A stretch of 35,062 nucleotides of DNA from Egibacter sp. (lineage in GTDB: Bacteria; Actinomycetota; Nitriliruptoria; Euzebyales; Egibacteraceae). Location of the stretch: positions 1-35,062 of the forward strand of contig PWFH01000017.1 in NCBI GenBank assembly GCA_003553795.1, written 5' to 3'. Shown here in pieces: positions 7,146 to 14,778 of this stretch; the first letter of the stretch is position 1; each line of letters begins with the position of its first letter. Under the pieces are notes generated by a model that was given only the letters and a program-made list of their open reading frames with translations, searched no databases and was not told the origin of the DNA. The translations under genes and the position numbers were made by a program.

Positions 7146-8587
7146 GGGGCACCTCCGATGACGCTCGCCGAGACGCCCTCGGCGATGTCGAAGAACCCGA
7201 AGACGTCGCCGAGGCCGAGCGCGAGGCCGATCGCCGCGGTGATGACGAGCGGCACGACCATGAGCGGCGTCGCGTCGCCGCGGGCGGCGCCCTCGGGCGG
7301 CGGGCGGAAGAACGCCCGGTGGATGATCGGGAAGAGGTAGCCGGCGGTGAACAGGCCGCTGCCGAGCAGGATGAGCCCGAGGACGACGTCGCCGGCCTCG
7401 AAGGCCCCGTCGACGAGGAACCACTTGCTCATGAAGCCGCCCATCGGCGGCAGGCCCGCGAGCCCCACCGAGGCCACCGCGAACGCCGACATCGTGAACG
7501 GCATGCGGTGGCCCGCCCCGTCGAGGTCGCTGACGCGATCGAGGTGCGCCTGGATGTGCAGCGCGCCGGCCGCGAAGAACAGGGTGATCTTCAGCGTCGC
7601 GTGGTTGGCGATGTGGAGCATCGCCCCGTCCCACGCCTCGGCGGCGAGGATCGACAGCCCGAGGATGATGTAGGAGAGGTGGGCGATCGTGGAGAACGCG
7701 AGCCGGCGCTTGAGGTTGTCCTGGAAGAGCGCGATCGAGGACGCCACGACGATGGTGATCGCGGCGAGCGCGGCGAGCGCGGCGGTGGCGCCGACCTCGG
7801 CGAGCGCGGCCGGCCCGAGGACGAAGCCGATGGCCCGGGCGAAGCCGAAGACGCCGGCCTTGACGACGGCGACGGCGTGCAGCAGCGCCGAGACCGGCGT
7901 CGGCGCGACCATCGCCGAGGGCAGCCAGGCGTGCAGCGGCATGATCCCCGACTTCGTGCCGAAGCCCAGGGCCATGAGGGCGAACACCGCGACGAGCATG
8001 CCGTCGGAGAGCCCCGCCGCGGCGAAGCCGCCGGGGGTGAACGTGAGCGTGCCGACCTGGGCGTAGATGATCGCCACGGCGAGCAGGAGCGCCACCCCTC
8101 CGGTCAGCAGGTAGCTGAGGTAGCGACGGCCCGCGGCGATCGCCTCGTCGTTCTCCTTGTGGACCACCAGCGGGTAGGTCGCGACGGTGAGCAGCTCGTA
8201 GAAGACGAGGAAGGTGAAGAGGTCGGCGGCCAGGGCGATGCCGAAGGCCGAGGCGAGGCAGACCGCGAAGCTCGCGAAGAAGCGCGTCTGCTTCTTCGCG
8301 CCCTCCCCGCGCAGATACCCGACGCTGTAGAACGTCGCGAGGATCCACAGGGCCGAGGCGGTGAGCGCGAAGAGCATCCCCAGGCCGTCGGCGCGCAGCC
8401 CGAAGGAGACACCGGGGACGAGCTCGAGCAGGGTGACCTCGTGCGGGCGCCCCTCGCGCAGTCCCGGCACCATCGCGAGCATCACGCCGAAGGTCACGAA
8501 CGCGCCGAGCACCGACGCGGTCTCGCGCAGGTTCGGGCGCTTGCCGAGCAGCACGACGAGCACCGCCACGACGAGGGGCAGCGTCAC
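7142..8587 (-). CDS. MrpD/NuoM-like large antiporter subunit D'' (first gene of split operon)
   Basis: 481 residues from GTG 8587, about 14 membrane helices, with the full set of charged channel residues: Glu131 (LFTFLVFYELLTVATY), Lys212 (GFGTKSGIMPLHAWLP), Lys243 (VVKAGVFGFARA), and the HMPF...GLPPMGGFMSKWFLV region. Together with D' it replaces the large N-terminal antiporter domain of MrpA. The start is uncertain. GTG 8587 begins inside the first helix and has no Shine-Dalgarno match. The frame stays open back to a stop at 8651-8653 and reads TTLIDATPSLLPLAA before the GTG, a natural N-terminus for this family, yet contains no ATG, GTG or TTG. A CTG start (8605 or 8602), another rare start, or a frame error is possible. 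Confidence 0.9.
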   Translation of the reverse strand: MTLPLVVAVLVVLLGKRPNLRETASVLGAFVTFGVMLAMVPGLREGRPHEVTLLELVPGVSFGLRADGLGMLFALTASALWILATFYSVGYLRGEGAKKQTRFFASFAVCLASAFGIALAADLFTFLVFYELLTVATYPLVVHKENDEAIAAGRRYLSYLLTGGVALLLAVAIIYAQVGTLTFTPGGFAAAGLSDGMLVAVFALMALGFGTKSGIMPLHAWLPSAMVAPTPVSALLHAVAVVKAGVFGFARAIGFVLGPAALAEVGATAALAALAAITIVVASSIALFQDNLKRRLAFSTIAHLSYIILGLSILAAEAWDGAMLHIANHATLKITLFFAAGALHIQAHLDRVSDLDGAGHRMPFTMSAFAVASVGLAGLPPMGGFMSKWFLVDGAFEAGDVVLGLILLGSGLFTAGYLFPIIHRAFFRPPPEGAARGDATPLMVVPLVITAAIGLALGLGDVFGFFDIAEGVSASVIGGAP

Positions 8588-8669
8588 GGCGGCGAGCGGC
8601 AGCAGCGAGGGCGTGGCGTCGATGAGCGTCGTCCGGTGCGGTCGCGTCGGTCAAGGCCCGCGGGCAGGG

Positions 8670-8692
8670 GCCTCGGCGCACGACGCCGAGGC
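8670..8692. other. Perfect 9-bp inverted repeat upstream of split Mrp operon
   Basis: GCCTCGGCG at 8670-8678 is exactly complementary to CGCCGAGGC at 8684-8692 with a 5-base loop. It lies between the candidate promoter at 8715-8743 and the first gene, so it would be in the 5' untranslated leader of the operon transcript, or it could help end transcription from the upstream mrpA-G operon. No U-tract follows on either strand. Confidence 0.45.
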
Positions 8693-8714
8693 GCAGGCTC
8701 GGGGAGCGGGCGGG

Positions 8715-8743
8715 AGCCTACCGTCAGCGTCGTCCCAACCCAA
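8715..8743 (-). promoter_or_regulatory. Candidate promoter of the split Mrp operon
   Basis: On the minus strand TTGGGT (8743-8738) and TAGGCT (8720-8715) are separated by exactly 17 bp. TAGGCT fits the TAnnnT -10 pattern of actinobacterial housekeeping promoters, and the -35 matches only TTG. Transcription would begin near 8708, giving a leader of about 120 nt that contains the 8670-8692 hairpin. Prediction from consensus only. Confidence 0.35.
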
Positions 8744-8797
8744 AGTCAGGGGCGCCGACCCCGCCTGCGGCCGTCGGCCGCCCGCGGTGACGGGGTG

Positions 8798-8814
8798 CGC
8801 TGCGGCGCGCAGCG
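8798..8814. terminator. Hairpin just after mrpG, possible terminator or attenuator
   Basis: CGCTGCG (8798-8804) and CGCAGCG (8808-8814) form a 7-bp perfect stem with a 3-base loop, 10 nt beyond the mrpG stop codon. There is no U-tract. It may reduce read-through from the canonical mrp operon into the split operon. Confidence 0.3.
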
Positions 8815-8823
8815 GCGCGGGGC

Positions 8824-9213
8824 CTAGCCGCGGTCGGAGGAGGCACCCTCGGCGGCGTCGCGGTGCCACGCCATGCGCTGGCGCTCGTAGGGGTAGAAGC
8901 GGCGATAGTCGTCGATGACGGTGCCCTCCCACAGCGGTGCTCCGGAGCGGTAGGCCGCGCGGCCGATGAGGTGGCCGGCCAACGGGGCGCTCGCGATCTG
9001 CAGCGCGATCGCGAGCGCGACCTTGATGAGGGCGTTGGGCGTGCCGATCGCGATGCCGACGCCGAGCAGGATCATCCCCGCGCCGAGGCCGGTGCCCTTC
9101 GTCGCCGCGCTCGAGCGCGTGAGGGTATCGGGCATGCGCAGCACGCCGATGCCGGCGATGAGCATGACGAGGACGCCGGCGAACATGAGGACGGCGGCGA
9201 CCACGGCCCTCAT
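8824..9213 (-). CDS. mrpG: Mrp antiporter subunit G (canonical operon)
   Basis: 129-residue MrpG/MnhG subunit, last gene of the canonical operon. Three helices with the family signature GVLRMPDTLTRSSAATKGTG after the first helix. The C-terminus extends about 40 residues beyond the last helix in a charged, aromatic stretch (TVIDDYRRFYPYERQRMAWH) not seen in the other MrpG. ATG at 9213 overlaps the mrpF stop by 4 nt; the stop is TAG. Confidence 0.94.
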   Translation of the reverse strand: MRAVVAAVLMFAGVLVMLIAGIGVLRMPDTLTRSSAATKGTGLGAGMILLGVGIAIGTPNALIKVALAIALQIASAPLAGHLIGRAAYRSGAPLWEGTVIDDYRRFYPYERQRMAWHRDAAEGASSDRG

Positions 9214-9488
9214 GCGCTTCTCGCCGTGACGAGCGCCGCGAGCGCGACGGTGGCGAGGAAGCCGAGCAGCGAGGCGATGAGGACGACGTCGATGAAGGCC
9301 TCCGAGCCGCTGCGCAGCGCGAGCAGCGCGAAGGAGGCCACGACCGAGAAGAAGCAGACGTCGGCGGCGATCGCCCGGTCGGCGACGAGCGGGCCGAGCA
9401 CGCCGCGCAGCATGCCGAGGAGGAAGGCGAGCGCGAGGCCGAGCAGGGCGAGGTCGATGACGGGGCCGTCGAGCAGGGTCGTGGTCAT
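9210..9488 (-). CDS. mrpF: Mrp antiporter subunit F (canonical operon)
   Basis: 92-residue three-helix MrpF subunit. The conserved region after the first helix reads RGVLGPLVADRAIAADVCFF and the C-terminal part SEAFIDVVLIASLLGFLATV. It follows mrpE after a 22-nt gap, the only non-overlapping junction of this operon. A GGAG sequence lies about 8 nt before the ATG at 9488, so it appears to have its own ribosome site. Confidence 0.93.
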   Translation of the reverse strand: MTTTLLDGPVIDLALLGLALAFLLGMLRGVLGPLVADRAIAADVCFFSVVASFALLALRSGSEAFIDVVLIASLLGFLATVALAALVTARSA

Positions 9489-9510
9489 CGTGGCGCTCCG
9501 GGGTCGGGGG

Positions 9511-9846
9511 TCATCGCAGGGCCCACAGCAGACGGCGCTCGAGGTCGGCGATGTCGGCCTCGAGCGCCTCGCGGGAGTCGATGAAGAGCGCGTGGACGTA
9601 GAGCGCCCGCCCGTCGAGGGAGACCTCGAGCGACAGCGTGCCCGGGGTGAGCGAGATCGCGTTCGCGAGGAGCATCGTCTCCCAGTCGCTCGCGGTGTGG
9701 ATCGGCACGCGCACGATCCCCGCGCGCATCGCGGTGCCGGGCGTGAGGACCTCCCAGGCCACGCGGAGGTTGGCCTGCACGAAGATCGTGAGGAAGTACG
9801 CGCCGAAGACCGGGACGCGGACGAGGCGGCGCAGCCATGCCCTCAT
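9511..9846 (-). CDS. mrpE: Mrp antiporter subunit E, short form (canonical operon)
   Basis: 111-residue MrpE-family protein; most MrpE proteins have about 160 residues. It retains one N-terminal helix (RVPVFGAYFLTIFVQANLRV) and the complete soluble domain with the hallmark ETMLLANAISLTPGTLSLEV and ALYVHAL, but lacks the first two helices of the family. The start is fixed by an ATGA overlap with mrpD at 9843-9846, so the shortening is not a start-calling artefact. The reading frame is intact and the operon overlaps are preserved, so it is probably functional, not a pseudogene. Compare the 200-residue MrpE at 4575-5177. Confidence 0.92.
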   Translation of the reverse strand: MRAWLRRLVRVPVFGAYFLTIFVQANLRVAWEVLTPGTAMRAGIVRVPIHTASDWETMLLANAISLTPGTLSLEVSLDGRALYVHALFIDSREALEADIADLERRLLWALR

Positions 9847-11387
9847 CGTCCCCGCACCGCCTCGAGGTAGGCGCTCGGGTCGAGCAGGCCGGCCGCGGCC
9901 GGCTCGGCGAGGGTGACGAGGAGCTGCGCGCCGAGGCCGAGGAGGATCGTGGCGACGCCGACGGCGAGCGAGGGCAGGGCGAGCGCGCGCACCCGCGGCG
10001 GGGTGAAGACGACCGGCGGCGGCTGGGGGATGCCGTCGACGACGCGCGGCAGCCGCGCGCGGTCGGGGTCGCCCTCGGTGCCGGCCTCGGCGCTGACCGC
10101 CGCGCTCGGCTCACCCCAGAAGACCCCGTTCCAGATCTTCATCATCGACATGAGCGTGAAGAAGCTCACGACCACGGCGACGCCACCGACGACGTAGTGC
10201 GCGCCCTCGAACGACGCGCGGATGAGCATGAACTTGCCGACGAACCCCGATGTCGGCGGGACGCCGGCGAGGGCGAGGGCGGGCAGGAGGAAGCCGATCG
10301 CCACGGCCGGGCGGGTGCGCAGCATCCCACCGAGCTCGGCGAGCCGCCCGGTGCCGGTCACCGTCTCGACGGTGCCCGCGGCGAGGAAGAGCGCGCCCTT
10401 CACCGCGATGTACTGCAGGAGGTAGACGATGCCGGCGGTGACCCCCGCGAGGCTCCACAGCCCGAGCGGCAGGACGAGGTAGCCGACCTGGCTGACCATG
10501 TGGAAGGCGAGGATCGCCCGCATGTCGCCCTTGCCGACGGCGCCGAGGACGCCGACGAGCATCGTGATCCCCGCGACGACGAGCAGGAGCAGCGACCAGC
10601 GGGGCTCCCCGGCGTAGACGACGCTGTAGAGCCGGAAGAGCGCGTAGACGCCGACCTTCGTGAGCAGGCCGCTGAAGAGCGCGGTCACCGCCGGCCCCGC
10701 GCAGACGTAGGCGCGCGGCAGCCAGCCGTGCAGCGGCACGAGGCTCGCCTTCACCCCGATGGCGATCGCGATGACCCCGGCGGCGACCGCCGCGCCCGGG
10801 TCGGCCGCCGCGGCGTGGAGCTCGCCGAGGTTGACGGTGCCGACCCGGCCGTAGAGCAGCGCGAGGCCGAGGAGGAAGGCCGTCGAGGCGAGGAGGTTCG
10901 TCATGATGTAGATCGCCCCGGCGCGCTCCTGCGCGCGTCCTGCGCGCAGCGTGAGCAGGACGTAGGAGGCGATGAGCATGACCTCGAAGGTCACGAAGAG
11001 GTTGAAGAGGTCGGCGGTGAGGAACGAGGCGAAGACGCCGGTCACGAGGACGCCGACGAGCGGGTGGAACTGCACGTGGTGGTCCTCGCCGCGCAGCATC
11101 GCGAAGACGACCGCGAGCAGGGCGGCGAGCGCGGTCGTCGTGATGAGCAGCGCGGCGAAGCGGTCGGCGACGAAGGGGATGGCGATGCCGACCGGCCAGC
11201 CGCCGATCTGCGTGGCGTGGACCGCCCCGTCGGCGGTCTCGGCGACGAGCACCCCACCGATCGCCACGCTCGCCGACAGGGTCAGCAGGCTGATGGCCTG
11301 CTGGACGTGGTAGTGCCGGCGCGCGAGCAGCGCGACGACCGCGCCGAGCAGCGGCAGCCAGAAGGGGGCGGTGAGCAGGCCGCTCAT
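9843..11387 (-). CDS. mrpD: Mrp antiporter subunit D (canonical operon)
   Basis: 514-residue large antiporter subunit with about 14 helices. Channel residues are present: Glu135 (DLFNLFVTFEVMLIASY), Lys213 (GVKASLVPLHGWLP), Lys244 (LLTKVGVYALFRL), plus the FHMVSQVGYLVLP and GVPPTSGFVGKFMLI regions typical of MrpD/MnhD. A hydrophilic loop of about 40 residues (PSAAVSAEAGTEGDPDRARL and following) interrupts the last helices, an insertion before the final membrane segment. ATG at 11387 overlaps mrpC by 4 nt. Confidence 0.95.
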   Translation of the reverse strand: MSGLLTAPFWLPLLGAVVALLARRHYHVQQAISLLTLSASVAIGGVLVAETADGAVHATQIGGWPVGIAIPFVADRFAALLITTTALAALLAVVFAMLRGEDHHVQFHPLVGVLVTGVFASFLTADLFNLFVTFEVMLIASYVLLTLRAGRAQERAGAIYIMTNLLASTAFLLGLALLYGRVGTVNLGELHAAAADPGAAVAAGVIAIAIGVKASLVPLHGWLPRAYVCAGPAVTALFSGLLTKVGVYALFRLYSVVYAGEPRWSLLLLVVAGITMLVGVLGAVGKGDMRAILAFHMVSQVGYLVLPLGLWSLAGVTAGIVYLLQYIAVKGALFLAAGTVETVTGTGRLAELGGMLRTRPAVAIGFLLPALALAGVPPTSGFVGKFMLIRASFEGAHYVVGGVAVVVSFFTLMSMMKIWNGVFWGEPSAAVSAEAGTEGDPDRARLPRVVDGIPQPPPVVFTPPRVRALALPSLAVGVATILLGLGAQLLVTLAEPAAAGLLDPSAYLEAVRGR

Positions 11388-11734
11388 GCTGGATCGTCCT
11401 CGGGCTCGTGCCCGCCGGGCCGCTCGATGTCACCGCCGCGCAGGACGACGATCCCGCGCGCGGCGAGGGCGAGGAGGAAGGCGGTGACGCCGAAGGAGAT
11501 GACGATCGCGGTGAGCGCGAAGGCCTGCGGCAGCGGGTCGGCGGGCTGCGCGGCGACGCCCTCCTGGCCGATGATCGCCACGCCGCGGCGGCTCACGCCG
11601 CCGGCGGCCATGAGCAGCGTCGTCGCCGCGTGACCGAGGAGGACGAAGCCGAGCACGGCGCGCACGAGCCCGCGCTGGAGGATGAGGAACGTCCCCGCCG
11701 CGGCGAGGAGCCCGACGATGATCGCGGCGGTCAT
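11384..11734 (-). CDS. mrpC: Mrp antiporter subunit C (canonical operon)
   Basis: 116-residue NuoK-like subunit with three helices. Recognisable segments are [20 protein letters not shown] and the NuoK-type [20 protein letters not shown]. The ATG at 11734 gives a protein starting on the first helix and overlaps mrpB by 4 nt; longer frames give arginine-rich nonsense. The C-terminus is short and acidic ([10 protein letters not shown]). Confidence 0.95.
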   Translation of the reverse strand: MTAAIIVGLLAAAGTFLILQRGLVRAVLGFVLLGHAATTLLMAAGGVSRRGVAIIGQEGVAAQPADPLPQAFALTAIVISFGVTAFLLALAARGIVVLRGGDIERPGGHEPEDDPA

Positions 11735-12180
11735 GCGTCCTCCCGCTCGGGCAGGGTGACCTCCTGGGACTCCGCGGCGTAGCCCATGTGACGGACGATC
11801 CCGACGACGAGGCCGACGACGACGAGGTAGACGCCGACGTCGAAGACGAGCGAGGCGGCGACCTCGAGGCCGCCCGGCAGCGTGACCTTGCCACCGGCGA
11901 GGAACGCCCCGTCGAGGAGCAGGCCGGCCAGGCCGTAGAGCAGGGCGATGAGCAGCCCGGTGCCGACGAGCGGGGTGAAGCGCAGGACCCGGCTGCCGAC
12001 GATGCGCTTGCTGCCGCGGCTGAAGTAGAGGAGCACGACGACCGCCCCGGCGGTGAGCCCGCCGATGAAGCCGCCGCCGACGGCGTCGTGGCCGCGCAGC
12101 AGGAGGTAGAGCGACACCAAGAGCATGAGGGGCGCGAGCGCGCGGCTGCCGGTCCGCAGGATGAGGCTGTCGGGCATCAT
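11731..12180 (-). CDS. mrpB: Mrp antiporter subunit B (canonical operon)
   Basis: 149-residue four-helix MrpB subunit beginning [20 protein letters not shown], with the family loop [13 protein letters not shown]. It overlaps mrpA by 4 nt (ATGA at 12177-12180) and mrpC by 4 nt. As in Bacillus-type Mrp operons, mrpB is a separate gene behind a fused mrpA. Confidence 0.95.
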   Translation of the reverse strand: MMPDSLILRTGSRALAPLMLLVSLYLLLRGHDAVGGGFIGGLTAGAVVVLLYFSRGSKRIVGSRVLRFTPLVGTGLLIALLYGLAGLLLDGAFLAGGKVTLPGGLEVAASLVFDVGVYLVVVGLVVGIVRHMGYAAESQEVTLPEREDA

Positions 12181-14531
12181 CGGCGGCGCTCCTCGCTCGC
12201 GGCCGCCTCGCCGGTCTCGGCGACGTCACGGGCGGTGAGTGCCTCGCCCTCGACGCGCACCCCGAGGCGCAGCACCGCGAAGATCCCGGCCACCGCGACG
12301 CCGAGGACGGTGATCTCACCGAGGGTGTCGAGGGCCCGGAAGTCGACGAGGATCGTGTTGACGATGTTGCCCCCGCCGGTCTGCCCCGCCGCCTCGGTGA
12401 GGTACCAGGCCCCGGGCTCGGAGAGTCCGCGACGCCCGGTGAGCACGAACGTCGCCGTGCCCGCGAGCGCGCCGACGACGACGGCGATGACGACCGCGCC
12501 GAGCTGACGCGGCACCGGCGTCGGCGAGAAGCGCAGCGGCAGCCGCCTGAAGGCGAAGACGACGAGCGCCACGGTGAGCGTCTCGACGAGCAGCTGGGTC
12601 AGCGCGAGGTCGGGCGCACCGAGCAGGACGAACCACGCCGCGACGAGGAAGCCGGTGAAGCCGAGCGCGGCGACGGCGGCGAGGCGGCTGCGCGCCTGGG
12701 CGACCTTGACGAGCGAGACCGCGAGCAGGGCGATGACGACCCAGTCGGGGCCCTGCGACAGCGCCGCGGAGCCGTCGATGCCGAGCTCTGGCCAGGCCAC
12801 CGCCGCACCGCCGAGGGCGACGAGCACGCCGAGGATCGGCAGGAGGTAGGTCGCCGGACGCGAGGACGTCGCCGGCTCGCCGACGCGCTTGCCGAGCGCG
12901 ATCGCGCCGTCGTAGAGCCGGTCGAAGCTGCCGTCGCCGGTCACCGGCAGGCGCACGCGGCCCTGGAGGGCCTCGACGCGCCCGCGGGCGGCGAAGAGCG
13001 CGAGCCCGCCGGCGACGACGACCGCCGACAGCGCGAGGGGGACGGTGGGCCCGTGCCACAGCGCGAGGTGCAGCCCTGGGTCGACGCCGGTCGTGGCCAG
13101 GGCCACCCCGTTGGCGAGGGGGTCGAGCAGCGGCACGGCGAGGCCGACGACGAGCCCGCCGACGGCGGTGACGAGCGGCACGGCCACGAAGGCCCCCGGC
13201 GCGGCGTGGACGTGCAGACCCTCGGGTGCCGGCCCCTCGAACGTGCGCCAGTAGTAGCGCGCGGAGTAGGCGAAGGTCACGACCGAGGCGGTCACCGCGA
13301 GCGTGGCGACGAGCGGGGCGAGCGCGGGGTCTCCGGGCGCGGCGGCGAAGGCCGCGAAGGCCTCCTCCTTGGAGACGAAGCCGAGCAGCGGGGGGATGCC
13401 GGCCATCGACAGGGCCGCGAGCCCGCCGGCGAGCGCGACGCCGGGCAGGGCGCGGCGCAGCCCCCCGAGCTCGGTGAGGTCACGGGTGCCGGTCTCGTGG
13501 TCGATGATGCCGACGCTCATGAAGAGCGTCGCCTTGTAGAGCGCGTGGGCGAGGGTGTGCAGGCCCGCGGCGGCGAGCGCGAGGGGCGTGCCGACGCCGA
13601 TGAGCGCGGTGAGGAACCCGAGCTGGCTCACCGTGCCGTAGGCGAGCAGCGCCTTGAGGTCGGTCTTCTTGAGCGCGACGACGGCGCCGAGCAGCGCGGT
13701 GGCGAGCCCGAAGGCGAGGAGGCTCGAGCGCCACAGGGCGACCTCCCCGTAGAGCGGGGTCATGCGGAAGAGGAGGTAGACGCCGGCCTTGACCATCGTC
13801 GCGGCGTGGAGGTACGTCGAGATCGGCGTCGGCGCGACCATCGCCCCGGGCAGCCAGAAGTGGAACGGCACCTGCGCGGACTTCGTGAAGGCCCCGGCGA
13901 GCAGGAGGACGATGACCGCCGGGGCGAGCGGCGAGGACGCGAGGGCGGCGTCGGCGAGGATCGCCGAGAGCGTGAAGGTCTGGGCGTCGACGCCGAGGAG
14001 GACGAAGCCGGCGAGCATCGCGAGGCCGCCGACGGCGGTGACGAGGAAGGCCCGCGTCGCCCCGGGCTTGCCCTCCCCGAGCCCGCCGATGAGGAAGAAC
14101 GAGCTCACGCTCGTGAGCTCCCAGAAGACGAAGAGCAGGAGGAGGTCGTCGGCGACGACGAGGCCGAGCATCGCCGAGGCGAAGAGCGTGAGCAGCCCGA
14201 GCACGCGGCCGACCTGGGGGTCACCGGCGTGGAAGTAGCGGGCGGAGTAGGCCATGACCGCGGTGCCGATGCCGCTGACGATGAGCGCGAAGAGCAGCCC
14301 GAGGGCGTCCATGCGCAGGCTGAGGGCGAGGTCGGCGGCCGGGACCCACGCGAGCTCGGCGCTCACGGGCTCGCCGGCGAGCACGCCGGGGCCGGCGGCT
14401 GCGAGCGCGGCGGTGGCCGCGGCGAAGGCCGCCGCGAGCAGCCACGCGGCGTCACGGCCGGCGAGGCGGGCGAGGGCCGGCGCGAGCGCGGCGAGGGCGA
14501 AGCCTGCGGCGAGGACGACGAGGAGCGTCAC
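12177..14531 (-). CDS. mrpA: Mrp antiporter subunit A, full length (canonical operon)
   Basis: 784-residue MrpA, normal length for the family (about 800). The N-terminal two thirds is a NuoL-like antiporter module with Glu138 ([16 protein letters not shown]), Lys217 ([15 protein letters not shown]), Lys248 ([14 protein letters not shown]) and Lys333 ([10 protein letters not shown]). The C-terminal third carries the MbhD/MbhE-equivalent segments [16 protein letters not shown] and [16 protein letters not shown]. MrpA and MrpD are thought to carry out coupled Na+ and H+ movement. The GTG start at 14531 lies within a GTGA overlap with a possible short upstream ORF (14528-14650). It is the first structural gene of the A-B-C-D-E-F-G operon. 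Confidence 0.96.
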   Translation of the reverse strand: MTLLVVLAAGFALAALAPALARLAGRDAAWLLAAAFAAATAALAAAGPGVLAGEPVSAELAWVPAADLALSLRMDALGLLFALIVSGIGTAVMAYSARYFHAGDPQVGRVLGLLTLFASAMLGLVVADDLLLLFVFWELTSVSSFFLIGGLGEGKPGATRAFLVTAVGGLAMLAGFVLLGVDAQTFTLSAILADAALASSPLAPAVIVLLLAGAFTKSAQVPFHFWLPGAMVAPTPISTYLHAATMVKAGVYLLFRMTPLYGEVALWRSSLLAFGLATALLGAVVALKKTDLKALLAYGTVSQLGFLTALIGVGTPLALAAAGLHTLAHALYKATLFMSVGIIDHETGTRDLTELGGLRRALPGVALAGGLAALSMAGIPPLLGFVSKEEAFAAFAAAPGDPALAPLVATLAVTASVVTFAYSARYYWRTFEGPAPEGLHVHAAPGAFVAVPLVTAVGGLVVGLAVPLLDPLANGVALATTGVDPGLHLALWHGPTVPLALSAVVVAGGLALFAARGRVEALQGRVRLPVTGDGSFDRLYDGAIALGKRVGEPATSSRPATYLLPILGVLVALGGAAVAWPELGIDGSAALSQGPDWVVIALLAVSLVKVAQARSRLAAVAALGFTGFLVAAWFVLLGAPDLALTQLLVETLTVALVVFAFRRLPLRFSPTPVPRQLGAVVIAVVVGALAGTATFVLTGRRGLSEPGAWYLTEAAGQTGGGNIVNTILVDFRALDTLGEITVLGVAVAGIFAVLRLGVRVEGEALTARDVAETGEAAASEERRR

Positions 14532-14650
14532 CGCGCGCCGCCTGCCCCGACCCGTGGCCGGTCGAGGCGCTCCGCGGGCCCTTCGGGCGAGCCTCGGCGC
14601 ACGCGAGCGCTCGGCCGCTCATACGGCGGCAGCCCGATCGCCTGCGCCAT
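14528..14650 (-). CDS. Possible 40-residue leader ORF translationally coupled to mrpA
   Basis: ATG at 14650 is preceded by a strong Shine-Dalgarno (GGGAGGGG, then five bases). The ORF reads MAQAIGLPPYERPSARVRRG and ends with a TGA that overlaps the mrpA GTG in a GTGA, the same coupling seen across the operon. The mrpA GTG has no good ribosome site of its own, so translation of this ORF could deliver ribosomes to mrpA. The peptide is Arg/Pro-rich with no hydrophobic helix and no recognised family. Conservation in relatives is the decisive test. Confidence 0.5.
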   Translation of the reverse strand: MAQAIGLPPYERPSARVRRGSPEGPAERLDRPRVGAGGAR

Positions 14651-14676
14651 GTCGTCCCCTCCCGACGAGGGCCCGG

Positions 14677-14693
14677 GGTGACGGCGGGTCACC
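14677..14693. promoter_or_regulatory. Dyad GGTGAC-N5-GTCACC upstream of the mrpA operon
   Basis: A perfect 6-bp inverted repeat with a 5-base centre lies 27 nt upstream of the leader ATG. A minus-strand TAGCGT (14707-14702) just upstream fits a TAnnnT -10 box, which would place the dyad at the transcription start. This is typical operator geometry for a dimeric repressor. No convincing -35 is visible, and a regulator is not encoded next to it. Confidence 0.35.
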
Positions 14694-14778
14694 TGACGGG
14701 GACGCTACCTCCTCCGCGGCGGGCCGAGGCCCGGCCGTCGGGACGGTCGGGACGGGCGCCCCTCCGACGCCGGGACCC

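Noticed and set aside
1048-8587. Split Mrp operon as a membrane-bound hydrogenase or formate hydrogenlyase
   Set aside because: The order matches Mbh, but no hydrogenase large or small subunit, or Fe-S subunit, follows mrpD; the next gene is a convergent chemoreceptor.
9511-9846. mrpE of the canonical operon as a truncated pseudogene
   Set aside because: The frame is intact, the coupling to mrpD is preserved and the full soluble domain is present; it is better treated as a short form.
7142-14531. Antiporter subunits as part of a complex I (nuo) operon
   Set aside because: No quinone-reducing or NADH-binding subunits are present, and the E, F, G and B subunits are Mrp/Mbh-specific.
14532-14778. 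Possible tRNA or other structured RNA between mrpA and the aldo/keto reductase
   Set aside because: No cloverleaf-like arm set or CCA-type end is visible; the region is explained by a short ORF and a dyad.
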